Of a stretch of DNA of 64,000 bases, positions 33,076-44,171 are shown in pieces. Position 1 is the first letter of the stretch. Every line of letters begins with the position of its first letter. Under the pieces are notes generated by a model. It ran no database searches. It worked only from the letters and a program-made list of their open reading frames with translations, and had not been told where the DNA came from. A program made the position numbers and the translations under genes. The DNA is from Macrothele yani (lineage: Eukaryota > Arthropoda > Arachnida > Araneae > Macrothelidae): the NCBI GenBank assembly GCA_039090855.1, contig CM076996.1, positions 44,420,469-44,484,468 of the forward strand, given 5' to 3'.

Positions 33076-34365
33076 GTTGTCTACCATTATCAATCCACTG
33101 CTGGCTGAAGGTCTCCAAGTTTCTTCCAAACTGTCGGTCTCTAGCCTGTCTCCTCCATGAAACTCCTGCAGGCTTTCGAATTTTATCCACCCATCTCCCA
33201 CGAGGTCTATTTCTGAGTATTTTTTGTTCCCTTGGTATTCAGTTTAATATTTCATTTGTCTATCGGTGGTCTGTTCTTCTACCAATATGTTCAACCCGTT
33301 GCCATTTCAACAATTTTACTTTGATCACTTTGTCTTCCACTCTTATCCTTTTCTGGATTCAACAGTTCCTCTTCTTATCTCACCTGGTTACACCAAGCAT
33401 GCAGCTCTCCAAGCTTCTTTCAGTTGACTGCAGCCTCTGTATGTCTTTTTTAGTTAAGGTGTCTGCTCCATGAGAAAGAACCGATGAAATGCATTGAATA
33501 ACACTTTTCTTTTAAGACATAATGACATATTGCTCTTAAAAACTGTACCGTTTCTTCCAAAAGCTCTCCAACCAAGTTTTATACGTCGATTAATTTCTTC
33601 ATGAATGTGACCTTTGCTTGATATCTGCTATCCAAGGTAACAGCATGTATTGGTTATCTCCAGCTCTTCCCCAGCAATCGATAAATCTTTATTTCTTATA
33701 AAAGCATTGTACATCAGTTTTGTCTTCTGAAAGTTCATTTTTAATCCCACTTCTTTACTCTTGTCAGTAAGTTCCTGGATCACACTCAGCTGCGCTGAAT
33801 GGGTAATTGAAAAGAAGCGACTGTCATCAGCAAAACGAAGTTGAGTTGAATAATCTCCTTTATCTTTATCCCCTCGTCTTCCCAGGTTGAATGAAATTCT
33901 ACAATGTTGCATTAAAGATCTTGGGACATACAATGTCACCTTGTCTCACTCCCTTTCAAATTTTTATAAGCGCTGTGTCCTCGAACAGTCGAACTTTTAG
34001 CACTCGCATTTTCATAGAAGTTATTAATAATATTAATGTATGCATCTTCAATACCGCAGGATTTCAAAGACATTATATGTAACTACTGATGGTTTCACAG
34101 ATTCAAAGACCTTTCTATAATCAATAAAAGCGATACATATAGTGGGAGTTCGTATTTCCTAGTTCTTTCAATTAGTTCTTCTCAGTACATGGATATGATC
34201 TCTATAAGTGTTGTAGCCACTCATATATCCAGCTTGTTCTTTAAGTTGAGCCATGTGTAGTGTGTAACCTTCTAGCGGGCTGATAGGTCTGTAGTTCCTG
34301 AGATATTCAATGTCACCTTTTTTATGTTGCAGGATCATTGTTCTAGTCATCAGAAATCTATCTAT
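33076..34365 (-). pseudogene. RTE LINE 3' half, RT and C-terminal domain
   Basis: The minus-strand pieces are ILQHKKGDIEYLRNYRPIS (34350), EQAGYMSGYNTYRDHIHVLRR, a middle part in broken frames, TQLRFADDSRFF (the RT FADD box) with LKMNFQKTKLMYNAFIRNKDLS, and the C-terminal domain to 33076. Stops and indels are frequent. It is 5'-truncated at about 34365, before the endonuclease. Confidence 0.85.
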
Positions 34366-34530
34366 CTACTTATACGTATATCTACACCGATGAGTCATTG
34401 CATTACCACCTCCAGCCAAGTTAAAGGAGCGCGCCTGGAGACCAAACAGTGGCGCAGGTGAAGTTCACAGAGCAGTATATATATACAACCCAAGGACCGG
34501 CTTCCGTTTAGTAGAGTGTCCTGAGTCAGA

Positions 34531-36314
34531 ATGGAAAAAGCTGCCGATTTATCGAAGTTTGATAAAGGACAAATTGTGATCGCACGGCACCTCGCATCTA
34601 CGATCTCGGAAATGGCGCGGCTTGTGAGTTGTTCACGTGCCGCTGTAGTGAGTACGTATCAAAAGTGGTGCACAGATAGCCAAACGACGAGCCGTCGTCC
34701 AGCTGTGTGTCGTCCGCAGCTCATTGATGCCAGAGGAGAGAGAGGAGACTGTCGCGCATTGTTCACAGCGACCGTAGGGCCACAGTGCGACAAATCACCT
34801 GCAGCTACAACAGTGGTGATCAGGGCAATGTGTCACAGCACACAGCTCATGGCAGCTTTCTGCGCATTGGCCTGCGTAGCCGAAGACCCAGCCAGGTCCC
34901 CATGCTCACTTCACGTCATCGCGAACAACGCATGAAATGGGCCCAAGATCCGGTGTCGCACGATTAGTCGAATAACGATTGGTTGACATAGCGACTGGTC
35001 GACACCCGTTTGGTCGACAGTAACTATTATTCGGCAGCACGATTAGTCGACATAACTATCAGTCAACCGTAACGACTAGTCGACACAACGATTGGTCGAG
35101 ATAACCATTGGTTCAGAGGATTATTGTTTACATTCGCAGCGGTACCTCTCAGAAGGTACTGACCTCTCAAAACGTAACGTCCCTTTTTGGAAATAATATC
35201 TTTTAGAATATAGTCTTCAGAACGTACATAATTATAACATATTATTTCCAAATAGGCCCCCGTGTCATCTTTTGTACTTTTAGTGAAATCTGTATAGAGG
35301 GCTTTCTGAACGATGTTATTTCCGAAAGGGCCCCGGGGCACTTTAGGTATAGGCACCTTGGGGAAACTGCCACACATAATTCGGAAACTCGCCACACATT
35401 CAAAGCATTTCTCGGACGAACGGCGATTTGTGCTAGTCCCCTTAATGATAACCATGTGGCAATTATCCGGTCGGGCAATTTTTCTGTGTGTGGCAATTTT
35501 CTGGGTTGCTGAAAGATGTGTGGCCATCTTCCGGTGGGGCAATTTACCGCCAAACTGTTTGCACTTATTCAAATTTGTTTTTCCAAGTTCCGTTGACCAT
35601 TTTATGTCGACCAATGTAGACTAATCGTTATATCGACCAGTCATTACTGTCGACCAATCGTTATGTCGACTAATAATTTCTGTCGACCAATAGTTACATA
35701 CCCCTCAAAATCATCGAGATAGGACCGTGGATGATTGGAAGAAAATGGCCTGGTCTGACGAATCAAGGTTCCTGGTGCATCACGTAGACGGCCGAGCTCG
35801 GATACGCCGGTTACCAACGGAGTCTATGGCGCCTGGATGCACTGCTGGGCGGTAACAGGCCGGAGGTGGCGGTGTTATGCTGTGGGCTATGTTTTCTTGG
35901 GACACGTTTGGCCCTATTATCCCAATAGCGCAATCCCCGACAGCTGTCAGGTATCTGTACATCGTTGCGGACCAAATTTACCCATTCATGGCAACTGTGT
36001 TACCTGCTGGTGATGTCCATTATCAACAGGATAATGCGCCATGCCACACTGCCAGAATCATCAAGGAGTGGTTCGAGGACCATGCTGGTGACTTTCTGTT
36101 AATACCCTGGCCTCCAAATTCACCTGACATGAATCTAATCGAACATTTGTAGTTCTACTTGGAAAAGCGGGCTCACGTTAAATCACCACCACCCCGAAAT
36201 GTACGGGAACTGGAAGACCTGCTTTTGACATTATGGTACCAGATACACCAGGACAAAGTTTATTAGCAGAGAAGGTTGCCTCGATCCCTATACTTCCCTG
36301 CAGTCACATTTTGA
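34531..36314 (+). pseudogene. Tc1-like transposase (DD36E spacing), interrupted
   Basis: The start [20 protein letters not shown] begins the N-terminal HTH. After a frameshift the HTH linker ends with [16 protein letters not shown] at 34950. Without the foldback insertion the reading continues HRDRTVDDWKKMAWSDES, where the first catalytic Asp lies. Then follow GGGGVMLWAMF (after a TAA at 35852), YQQDNAPCHTARI (second Asp), PNSPDMNLIEHL (Glu; 36 residues between Asp and Glu by my count) and a C-terminus with two more stops. It is inactive. Confidence 0.85.
34951..35704. mobile_element. Foldback-like element with GTCGAC subrepeats
   Basis: Each end consists of degenerate short subrepeats of the form CGAYTRGTCGACANAA. 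Four perfect GTCGAC sites lie in the left end (34998, 35013, 35046, 35079) and four in the right end (35606, 35649, 35665, 35682), with right-end units in inverse orientation. CAAGATC at 34944-34950 and CAAAATC at 35706-35712 look like a 7-bp target duplication. Removing the element restores the Tc1 reading exactly. The ~500-bp core has an open minus-strand frame (35614-35063) without recognised motifs. Long inverted repeats built of tandem subrepeats are the mark of foldback/Galileo-type elements. Confidence 0.7.
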
Positions 36315-37167
36315 GTGGGGGAGTAACGTCAGTGACAGACCCGCGGTCAAGGTCAACGCCCACCCATCCCTTCCCGGAAGAGCTAAATCCAATGTAATCT
36401 CACTTTGAGCTCATGCGTTTTTTGTGTAACATTTTTCAAAGTGATCTATTAACTGTTACTACTGTTTTATGTGACTGACTATCAGTGATGCCAGGAATGA
36501 GATGTACTGTTGCAATTTGCAACAACAGTTTGTCGAAAACTAAAAAAGATCGTGATAAAAAGAACGAAATGTATATTTTTTTCCCAAAAGATCTAGAGCT
36601 CGGGAAAATAGTGGATTCATCTTCGTCGCAGGGATGGGAAATGGAACCCAGCATCCTGTACCGTGAGTTCAGAACATTTTGAACCAATAGATTGTGAGCG
36701 GGATTTGAAATCCGAACTTTTAAATTTGCCGCCCAAAAGAAAATTAAAAAATTTTGCCTTCCCTTCAAAAAATTGACTGAAAAGTTCTGAGGTTATAAAA
36801 CACGTGGCTTCCTGCAATAAAAATCGCATTGAAAGACTCGCTGAAAGAGAAACTAAAAATATGATTTCTGATTTGTTACAAGTAAACTATTCAGATAACA
36901 GTTCTGAGAAGCAAAATGCAGTGGAATCCGATGGAGTATCAGAAATCAGAGATATAGAATATGGAGCATTAATGTGTAAATATAGACAGCTGCTGACTGA
37001 AAATACTGCGTTACGCGAAAAGGTGTGCTGTCAACGAAAAGAAATAAATGATTCATCTCTAAAAATACTTAGATTGAAATATGAAATTGTTGCAATGAAA
37101 TAAAAAAATATTTGTAAAAAAATATTGAACTTCAAGTTCGTTCAATACTACTCAAGATGTTTACAAA

Positions 37168-37971
37168 CAGGGCCGGATTAAGGCCTTGGTGGGCCCCAAG
37201 GCTAAGACATTTTAGCGGGGCCCAAGGCTAAGGTATTTTAGCGGGCCCGAAGGCGCTAAGGCTTCTAAGTGGGCCCTCAAAGAATTATGACGGCGAATCA
37301 TTATGAAACCCATTAAAACACGAAACTAGCAATATGCTTTTGATAATTAATACGTAGTGTATTCTTCAAACTAATTATCTGCAGAATTTTCATAAAAAGT
37401 CACTGTATTTTCCATTGTTCTCATAGGAACATGATTTAAAAGTTAAGTTTCCTAGATTTTGTCTTGGATTTTCTAAAGTTTCAGCATTGTATACTTTTCT
37501 TAGTTCATCATTTTTTTTTTGTTATGCAATGTGAAGCCCCAGGAGACTTCGACCATTAACAACTCCAAGCGCAAATTGGAATGTGTGGGTGGATGGTGGT
37601 GAAAAAGCTGAAACGGTCTCGCCGATCCCGCTGTACACAGTGACGTGAAGTTTCAGCATTGTATAATTTTCTTAGTTCATCTGGTTTTTTTTTTGTTTTT
37701 TTTTTTTTGTTATGCAAAGTTAAGCCCCGATCCCGCTGTACACAGTGACATGAAGTTTCAGCATTGTATACTTTTCTTAGTTCATCTGTTTTTTTTTTGT
37801 TTTTTTTTTGTTATGCAATGTGAAGGCCCAGGGGACTTCGACCATTAACAGCTCCAAGCGCAAATTGGAATGTGTGAGTGGATGGTGGTGAAAAAGCTGA
37901 AACGGTCTCGCCGATCCCGCTGTACACAGTGACATGAAGTTTCAGCAGTGTATACTTTTCTTAGTTCATTT

Positions 37972-38010
<39 letters not shown>

Positions 38011-39188
38011 TTATGCAATGTGAAGCCCCAGGGGACTACGACCATTAACAGCTCCAAGCGCAAATTGGAATGTGTGAGTGGATGGTGGTGAAAAAGCTGA
38101 AACGGTCTCGCCGATCCCGCTGCACACAGTGACATGAAGTTTCAGCAGTGTATACTTTTATTAGTTCATATGTTGTTGTTTTTTTTTGTTTTTTGTTTTT
38201 GTTATGCAATGTGAAGCCCCAGGGGACTTCGACCATTAACAGCTCCAAGCGCAAATTTGAATGTGTGGGTGGATGGTGGTGAAAAAGCTGAAACGGTCTC
38301 GCCGATCCCGCTGTACACAGTGACATGAAGTTTCAGCACTGTGTACTTTTCTTAGTTCATCTGTTTTGTTTGTTTTTGTTATGCAATGTGAAGCCCCAGG
38401 GGACTTCGACCATTAACAGCTCCAAGTGCAAATTTGAATGTGTGGGTGGATGGTGGTGAAAAGCTGAAACGGTCTCGCCGATCCCGCTGCACACAGTGAC
38501 ATGAAGTTTCAGCATTGTATACTTTTCTTAGTTCATCTGTTTTTTTTTTTTTTTTTTTTATTATGTAATCTGAAGCCCCAGGGGACTTCGACCATTAACA
38601 GCTCCAAGCGCAAATTGGAGTGTGTGGGTGGATGGTGGTGAAAAAGCTGAAACGGTCTCTCCGATCCCGCTGTACACAGTGACATGAAGTTTCAGCATTG
38701 TATACTTTTCTTAGTTCATCTGGTTTTTTTTTTTTTTTTTTTGTTATGCAAAGTGAAGCCCCGATCCCGCTGTACACAGTGACATGAAGTTTCAGCACTG
38801 TATACTTTTCTCAGTTCATCTGTTTTTTTTTTGTTATGCAATGTGAAGCCCCAGGGGACTTCGACCATTAACAGCTCCAAGCGCAAATTTGAATGTGTGG
38901 GTGGATGGTAGTGAAAAAGCTGAAACGGTCTCGCCGACCCCGCTGTACACAGTAACATGAAACCTTTATCCTTTTATAAGTCATTGCCTTGAAATCTGTT
39001 CGTCTACCAGCCTCTGTTTCTGATCTAGTGGAAATCGCAGGAGACAAAAGTAAAACTATTTTACAAACCTCTGTCTCTTTCTACTTATCTATCTGTTATT
39101 TGCCCAGGCATGTCTCCTGGGCCCTTGGTCATGGTATAGCTCCATCGCTATAGCTCCTATAGACCCCCCCCTCCTTAATCCGGCACTG
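37168..39188. mobile_element. Non-autonomous hAT-like element, copy 2, with internal array
   Basis: The ends are CAGGGCCGGATTAAGG and CCTTAATCCGGCACTG. The flanking octamers TTTACAAA (37160-37167) and TTCACAAA (39189-39196) differ at one position, as for a hAT target duplication. The P-element reading rejoins across it (FTKGQ). There is no transposase. The interior is mostly an array of ~185-bp monomers. Confidence 0.85.
37500..38960. repeat. Internal tandem array, ~185-bp monomers
   Basis: The landmark ACCATTAACAGCTCCAAG recurs at about 37553, 37841, 38041, 38232, 38410, 38591 and 38864. Most intervals are 177-200 bp; longer ones contain an extra partial unit starting CCCGATCCCGCTGTACACAG. 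Each monomer has a T-run of variable length, so slippage is likely. The single monomer in hAT copy 1 (about 3600-3800) shows the pre-amplification state. The repeated open frames (CHCVQRDRRDRFSFF) are by-products of the repeat. Confidence 0.88.
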
Positions 39189-39774
39189 TTCACAAAGGGC
39201 CAAGTAAATGTTTTTGAATTAAAAAAAAGAAACTGTTATTTGGTCCAATGGGGATACTCTTTGATTCTGCCATACCTGAGTAAGAGGTCATACATTTATT
39301 TACGAAGTGAACTGAATTATCCCTTGCCTGATTATCAACTTCGCAGAAATGGGCGTCCAAGATTAATCCCCAACAAGGTATCATGACAGACGTACTGAAA
39401 AATATGAAAACTGCTGCATTAGATATGCAACCTCACGAAAAAAATAACTGTATTACAGTTTGATAAAGTCAAAGTAATAAAAGCATATGAATATAACCGA
39501 AAGCATGATGGAGTAATGGGTCCTTATTCATTTATGCAAGTTGTGATGGCCAGGGGCTTATTTGCTAAACTGAAACAACCCGTTTACGTCGATTTTGACT
39601 GTAAAATGACTCCAAATATTCTATGCAATGTAATAACGGCGCTATCAGAAAGTGATTATTATGTGATGGCTTGTGTTTCTGACAAGGGTGGAGGAAATGC
39701 TGGATTGTGGAAACAATCGGGGATAAATGTGAATAAAACCTGTTTCCCTCATCCTTTAGACAACAGTAAATATA

Positions 39775-40994
39775 CACTGAAGAGCAATTGAATTAGAGAC
39801 AGCTGGCGTTATGCAAATGTGGCGATGTGGGCGGCCCTGTAAACGGAAACTACATGACGTATGCAGCGATACGACAATATAAGGAGTGATGCGATGGGAA
39901 TCAGTAAGAGTCGGACGCAGTATGGGTAAGACGAAGGATCTAAGCGCATTTGATCGTGGGCAAATTGTCGGGGCCCGACGAATGGGTCACTCCATCTCGG
40001 AAGTCGTGCAGACACTGGGATTTTCACGAGCCACTGTGTCACGGGTGCACCGTGAGTACATCGAATCCGGTAAAACCATCCCTGAAAGGGCCAACTGCCG
40101 TGGACAACAGCGTGTGGATGAGCGAGGTCATCGTCGGCTAGCTCGCAGTGTAACAGCGGATAGACGGGCCACAGTGCAAGAAATCACTCGGCAATTCAAC
40201 GATGGTGCACAAAAACGTGAAAGCAGCCACACCATCCAGAACCATCTTCTCGCTATGGGGTACAGAAGCCATCGTCCCACGAGGGTCCCGCTGCTGACAG
40301 CACATCACAGGGTGCAAAGATTAGCATGGGCGCGGGAACTTCGCCACTGGACCCTAGACATGTGGGAAAATGTTGCCTGGAGTGATGAGTCGAGATTCAC
40401 GTTGGTACATGCGGATGGCAGGATACGAGTACGGCGCAAACCACATGAAGCGATGGATCCTTCTTGCCAGCAGGGTACTCTTCAAACTGGTGGGGGTGGG
40501 ATTCTCGTCTGGGGACTGTTTACGTGGACTGAAATGAGACCCCTGGTACGCGTGGCATCGTCCCTCACAGGTCAACGTTAGCGGGATATCCTGGACGACC
40601 ATTTGCTCCCGTCTGTGCGTCTTCAACATCCCACTGGGGACCTCATCCTGCAACAAGACAATGCACCGTGCCATCGCTCCCGAATTGTATCCGAATGGTT
40701 GGATGAACACTCCACCGACGTGACCTCGCTTCCTTGGCCAGCTAGGTCACCTGACCTCCATTCCATCGAGCACATCTGGGATGCCATCGAGAGAGATGTT
40801 CGAGGCTCTGCCCCCCTTCCATCTAATGTCCGTGAACTGTGGGAGCTTGTTCAGGGGTCGTGGATCCGTAGGGCTCCCCAACGCTTCCGGTGTCTTGTCG
40901 AGTCCATGCCGAGACGAATCGCCGCCGTCATCAGGGCGAAAGGTGGTGCTACACGTTACTAGGCAGGTATCTCTAATTCAATTGCTCTTCAGTG
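39775..40994 (+). mobile_element. Tc1-like transposon, DD36E-type family, copy 2, nearly intact
   Basis: The ends CACTGAAGAGCAATTGAATT and AATTCAATTGCTCTTCAGTG are perfect inverse repeats, flanked by TA on both sides (39773-39774, 40995-40996). It is inserted in the P-element relic, whose reading (DNSKY and ILRNHGY) lies on either side. Confidence 0.95.
39922..40962 (+). pseudogene. Tc1-like transposase, one in-frame stop
   Basis: The frame from MGKTKDLSAFDRGQIVGARR to RAKGGATRY is open for 346 codons except for one TAG at 40579-40581. The sister copy has TAC (Tyr) there, so a single base change explains the stop. Domains in order: paired-like HTH 1 (ISEVVQTLGFSRATVSRVHR), linker, HTH 2, first catalytic Asp in AWSDESRF, GGGGILVWGLF, second Asp in LILQQDNAPCHRSR and Glu in PDLHSIEHIW. 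I count 36 residues between the second Asp and the Glu. The enzyme would cut and rejoin the element ends at TA. An upstream in-frame ATG (39886) is less likely the start because the sister element aligns from 39922. This is the youngest-looking DNA transposon in the window. Confidence 0.92.
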
Positions 40995-41357
40995 TACATA
41001 TTGAGGAATCATGGCTACATCATCTGTCATTTGGAGGACTCATTCAACCATCTTTTGAGTGGTCTAATATCGCTCAAACAATTGGAATATGAATTTCTTA
41101 AACAAAACATTAATTACACTATAAGTATAGAGCCTTATATCGTAAAAACGTTAACCGAAAAAGCATCTGTTTTTTGGATTTCTCACAGAGATACTTTGGA
41201 CATATGTTAAGATGAATTATATTTAGGAAAAAATATTTGAATGAGAAGCTGCGGTCCACCCTAACTGCCAAAAGAAATACCAGAAATGAAGATGACATTC
41301 GCTCAAAGAAGAAGAAACTTATGAAAATAGTAAATTAGGGGGGGGGGGGAAACAAAC

Positions 41358-41577
41358 TTTTTTTTTGGATTGGAGGTTTAACGACCACCGTGAGCAACTC
41401 AATAGGCTATAAGCAGTCGCCCGTCCCTAATTTAGGGTCACTGTTTCCAGGGAAGGGAGAGAGCCAGTGCCGTAAGACAAACACAACATCCATGCCTCAC
41501 CGGGATTCGAACCCGGACCCCTTTCGGACGAATGATCAGAGGCCATTGCCTTAGACCACTGCGCCACCGGGGCGGCC
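41358..41577 (-). mobile_element. Full-length family 1 SINE
   Basis: The minus strand begins GGCCGCCCCGGTGGCGCAGT, with A box TGGCGCAGTGGT and B box GGTTCGAATCC, and ends in the GGTCGTTAAACCTCCAATCC tail and A-run. GAAACAAAC (41349-41357) and GAAAACAAAC (41578-41587) flank it, a target duplication typical of LINE-mobilised SINEs. The head resembles a type II (Leu/Ser-like) tRNA. Confidence 0.93.
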
Positions 41578-42039
41578 GAAAACAAACTTAGACATACCCA
41601 TTTGAAATAACCTCTAGTTTTGCGGATTGGTGTGATTAAATCAATTATAAGTATATTAATTGATTATAACTCATGTTCCTGAATCATGAAAAGCCGAAGA
41701 AACAGAACTGCAACTACAGTAAACGTAAGTACAAAATAATACACTTTGTGCTTCAGTCGGAAATGTTAAATTTTTATAATGCATATGAATGTTTTTTTTT
41801 TTTTTTTTTCTAACCTTTTAGATGTCTTTAATCTAAAACAGGTTATGGTTATGTCTGTTGTAAGAGTCCTAAACGTTTTCAAAATAAACAAGCTTTAAAA
41901 GAAAAAAAAACTCAGTTGATTCCAATCTGCAGACGGGTGAAGTGAAACCCTACGATGGGTCTGTCAGTGACGTCACGCCCCTCTCCGCTCTAAGATTTTC
42001 CGCGATCGAGGCAACCTTCTCTTCCACGAACCTTGACCC

Positions 42040-42156
42040 CAGGATACCTATTGCTACCTCATCGAATCGATGCCTCGCCGAATGGCCGTTGTTTTGCGGG
42101 CTAAAGGGGGTCCTACAGCTTCTTAGGTAGGTGGTCATAATGTAATGGCTCATTCG
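42040..42156 (+). pseudogene. Tc1 C-terminal relic
   Basis: The reading SMPRRMAVVLRAKGGPTAS then stop is the very end of a Tc1-like transposase, followed by the right end of the 34385 family (GGTCATAATGTAATGGCTCAT). The remainder upstream (41588-42039) is not recognisable. Confidence 0.7.
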
Positions 42157-42340
42157 TATATTTGTATATATACGACGTATATGTAGTTTTCTTAGGGCGT
42201 AGACTTGTCCCAAAATTGGCAACCCCGCCCCTCAATTTTCAGGACAAGTCTACTCCCATGCGCTCAGATCGTTGTTTGCCTTTTGCCCATTAGCACAGCT
42301 GCATGCAGGTATGCTATAGAGCAGGTAAATATTAGACCTA

Positions 42341-43727
42341 CACTGGGGTCCAAAATTAAAGTTCGGTAGGCAATGACTGGCAAATAATCCGGTGCGCTCA
42401 ATGAAATGTTACAATGTTCACAGGACGTACGCAAATTGACACGAGAAACAAATGCCCGCAGTGAAATTTGTGTATCGGTGAGTAATGCTGTGTAATATGT
42501 AAATTGAGTTACATACTTAAAGCCAAAGGGGAAACAGCAGTGGCCTTTCTCGTTGACAGTGCGTGTCAGAAGCGTTCCGGTGGCTACAAATGCTGACGCT
42601 GTAAGGTAGCGAGTGATAGGGCGACTAGAAACATGCCAGTCTCAGGCCCAGGTCGCGTGGGACTTGAATAGGAACACCCGAGTGGTTTCACGGTTAGGGC
42701 AGCAATTCAGCAACACCGGTGGGATATCGTGAAGGCCTGGCCAAGGTCGTACGACACCACAGGAGGAGCGTTATGTCACTTTAACCGTACGGCGTCATAT
42801 GCCCAATACCGCCCGGCAGTTATCTTTGGAGCTCTCTTCTGCCACTGAGACTACAGTATGAAGGCAAACGATATATCAAAGGCTAAATGAAATTTACTTT
42901 TATGCAAGACTATCCTCGCTTGGTGCAGGCAATATCGTTCTTGGAGTCCAGACGAGTGGGCCGGTGTTCTCTTTACAGACGAGTCGATATTGTCTACAAA
43001 CGTACTCTGGTCGGCTTTCATCTAGAGGGTACAGGGAACTCTTAATGATCCTGTAAACGTTCGCGAACGAGACTCCTTCGAGGCTGTGGTTTGCTCGTGC
43101 GGAGTGGCATCATGTTTAACGGCCACACACCATTCCATGTGTTCGCAGGAGGCTGTGTGAATGCTAAGCTTTATAGGAATAAGATCCCAGAGCTCTATGT
43201 GAGACACTTTCGGGGAACTGTTGGCCCCCAGTTCCTTTTAACGGAGGATAACGCTCGCATGCACAGGGCTCAGCTTGTCGACGATTTCCCCAGAGCGAGG
43301 ATATTCTGCGTATGGACTGGCCAGCTAGCTCTCCGGACCTGAACCCTGTAGAGCATGCGTGGGATACTCGAGACGACAAGTAGGAACTCTTCAGCCCCTC
43401 CCCGAGCTACACACCGCCCTCATAGAGGGATGTAACTTTTTGGCTCCAGAGTTCATCAACAATCTGGTGAAGAGTATGTATCGTCGTTGTGAGAGTTGTC
43501 TGTCCGTACGAGGTTGTCACATTCTTCATTAAGACACTTTTAGGATACATTCTTACATCTCACCATGGTGATATTTGCGCGTGTGACCCTGTATACACAA
43601 AATGTTTTTGTTGCTATAAAATGTTTATTACCCTAATGATTGTGTTTCTTAACATGGTAAACGCCTGTACCTACTGTTACGTGTTTTCCTTTTTATCCCT
43701 ATCGGACTTTAATTTTGGATACCAGTG
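42341..43727 (+). mobile_element. Tc1-like transposon relic
   Basis: Left end CACTGGGGTCCAAAATTAAAG and right end (inverse) CACTGGTATCCAAAATTAAAG, each with an adjacent TA. The transposase pieces include SGIMFNGHTPFHVFAGGCV, YVRHFRGTVGPQFLLTEDN and NARMHRAQLV (second Asp), then LRTxTL at the Glu region. First-Asp sequence appears as LFTDESILSTN around 42970. Stops and frameshifts are numerous. Confidence 0.82.
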
Positions 43728-44171
43728 TATTTATAGCTGGCAAGGAGTTTGGGGCTAGTCTCATTTTTATGGCGGGGTACAGCAGGTTTGTGGATTGGTG
43801 CAGTGTGTATAATGAATTGCTCTTTCAGTGTATAACCACTAAAAACTACCATAAAATTACAGAATTCTAATTTTTATAATAAAAGCTACAATTATTGTTA
43901 TTTTTGTGACTTAAGTTTAATGACTGAATTTTTCATCACACAGTACAGTCATCATTTGAAGATTTTGCTGTGTTATGAAACATGGTACAGTTAGGCATTT
44001 ACACATACACACTTCATACGTTCCGACCTGAAGGTGCTGCCAACCATACTCTTGCGAGAGAGAAGATATAACGTTAAGTTTGAAAAACGCTACGGAGAAT
44101 GAACTCAAATTTTCACAGAAAGGGTATCTAAAAATGAAAGTTAAATTAAATTATACCCCACGACTCATAGT
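43728..44171. other. Unassigned A/T-rich stretch
   Basis: No gene or known repeat identified. Confidence 0.45.

Larger units (their letters stand above)
34385..36341 (+). mobile_element. Tc1-like transposon split by a foldback element
   Basis: The left end is CACCGATGAGTCATTGCATT after TA. The right end near 36313-36341 (GGGGGAGTAACGTCAGTGAC) is an eroded inverse; a cleaner right end of the same family (GGTCATAATGTAATGGCTCAT) survives at about 42135-42155. The coding part is interrupted at 34950 and resumes at 35712. Confidence 0.78.
36488..41340 (+). pseudogene. P-superfamily (THAP) transposase relic, split by two insertions
   Basis: The start MPGMRCTVAICNNSLSKTKK with YIFFPKD is a THAP zinc finger. 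Next comes CERDLKSELLNLPPKRKLKNFAFPS, the usual linker after THAP, then a coiled-coil-like helix (NKNRIERLAERETKNMISDLLQ and MCKYRQLLTENTALREKV). After the hAT insertion the frame reads LLKMFTKGQVNVFELKKRNC and YIYLRSELNYPLPDYQLRRNG, then MGPYSFMQVVMARGLFAKLKQPVYVDFDCKM (first catalytic Asp region) and VSDKGGGNAGLWKQSG, all characteristic of P elements and THAP9. After the Tc1 insertion YILRNHGYIICHLEDSFNHLL continues. Several frameshifts, stops and a small deletion near the second Asp indicate a dead relic. No terminal inverted repeats were found. Confidence 0.82.

Noticed and set aside
35063..35614. 183-codon minus-strand ORF in the foldback core
   Set aside because: No recognisable motif, low complexity and repeated short segments. 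I keep it only as a remark, not as a gene.
37845..38958. Repeated minus-strand peptide with Cys and Arg (CHCVQRDRRDRFSFF)
   Set aside because: It is the translation of the ~185-bp tandem monomer. Frames are limited by poly-T runs, and copy 1 does not conserve it.
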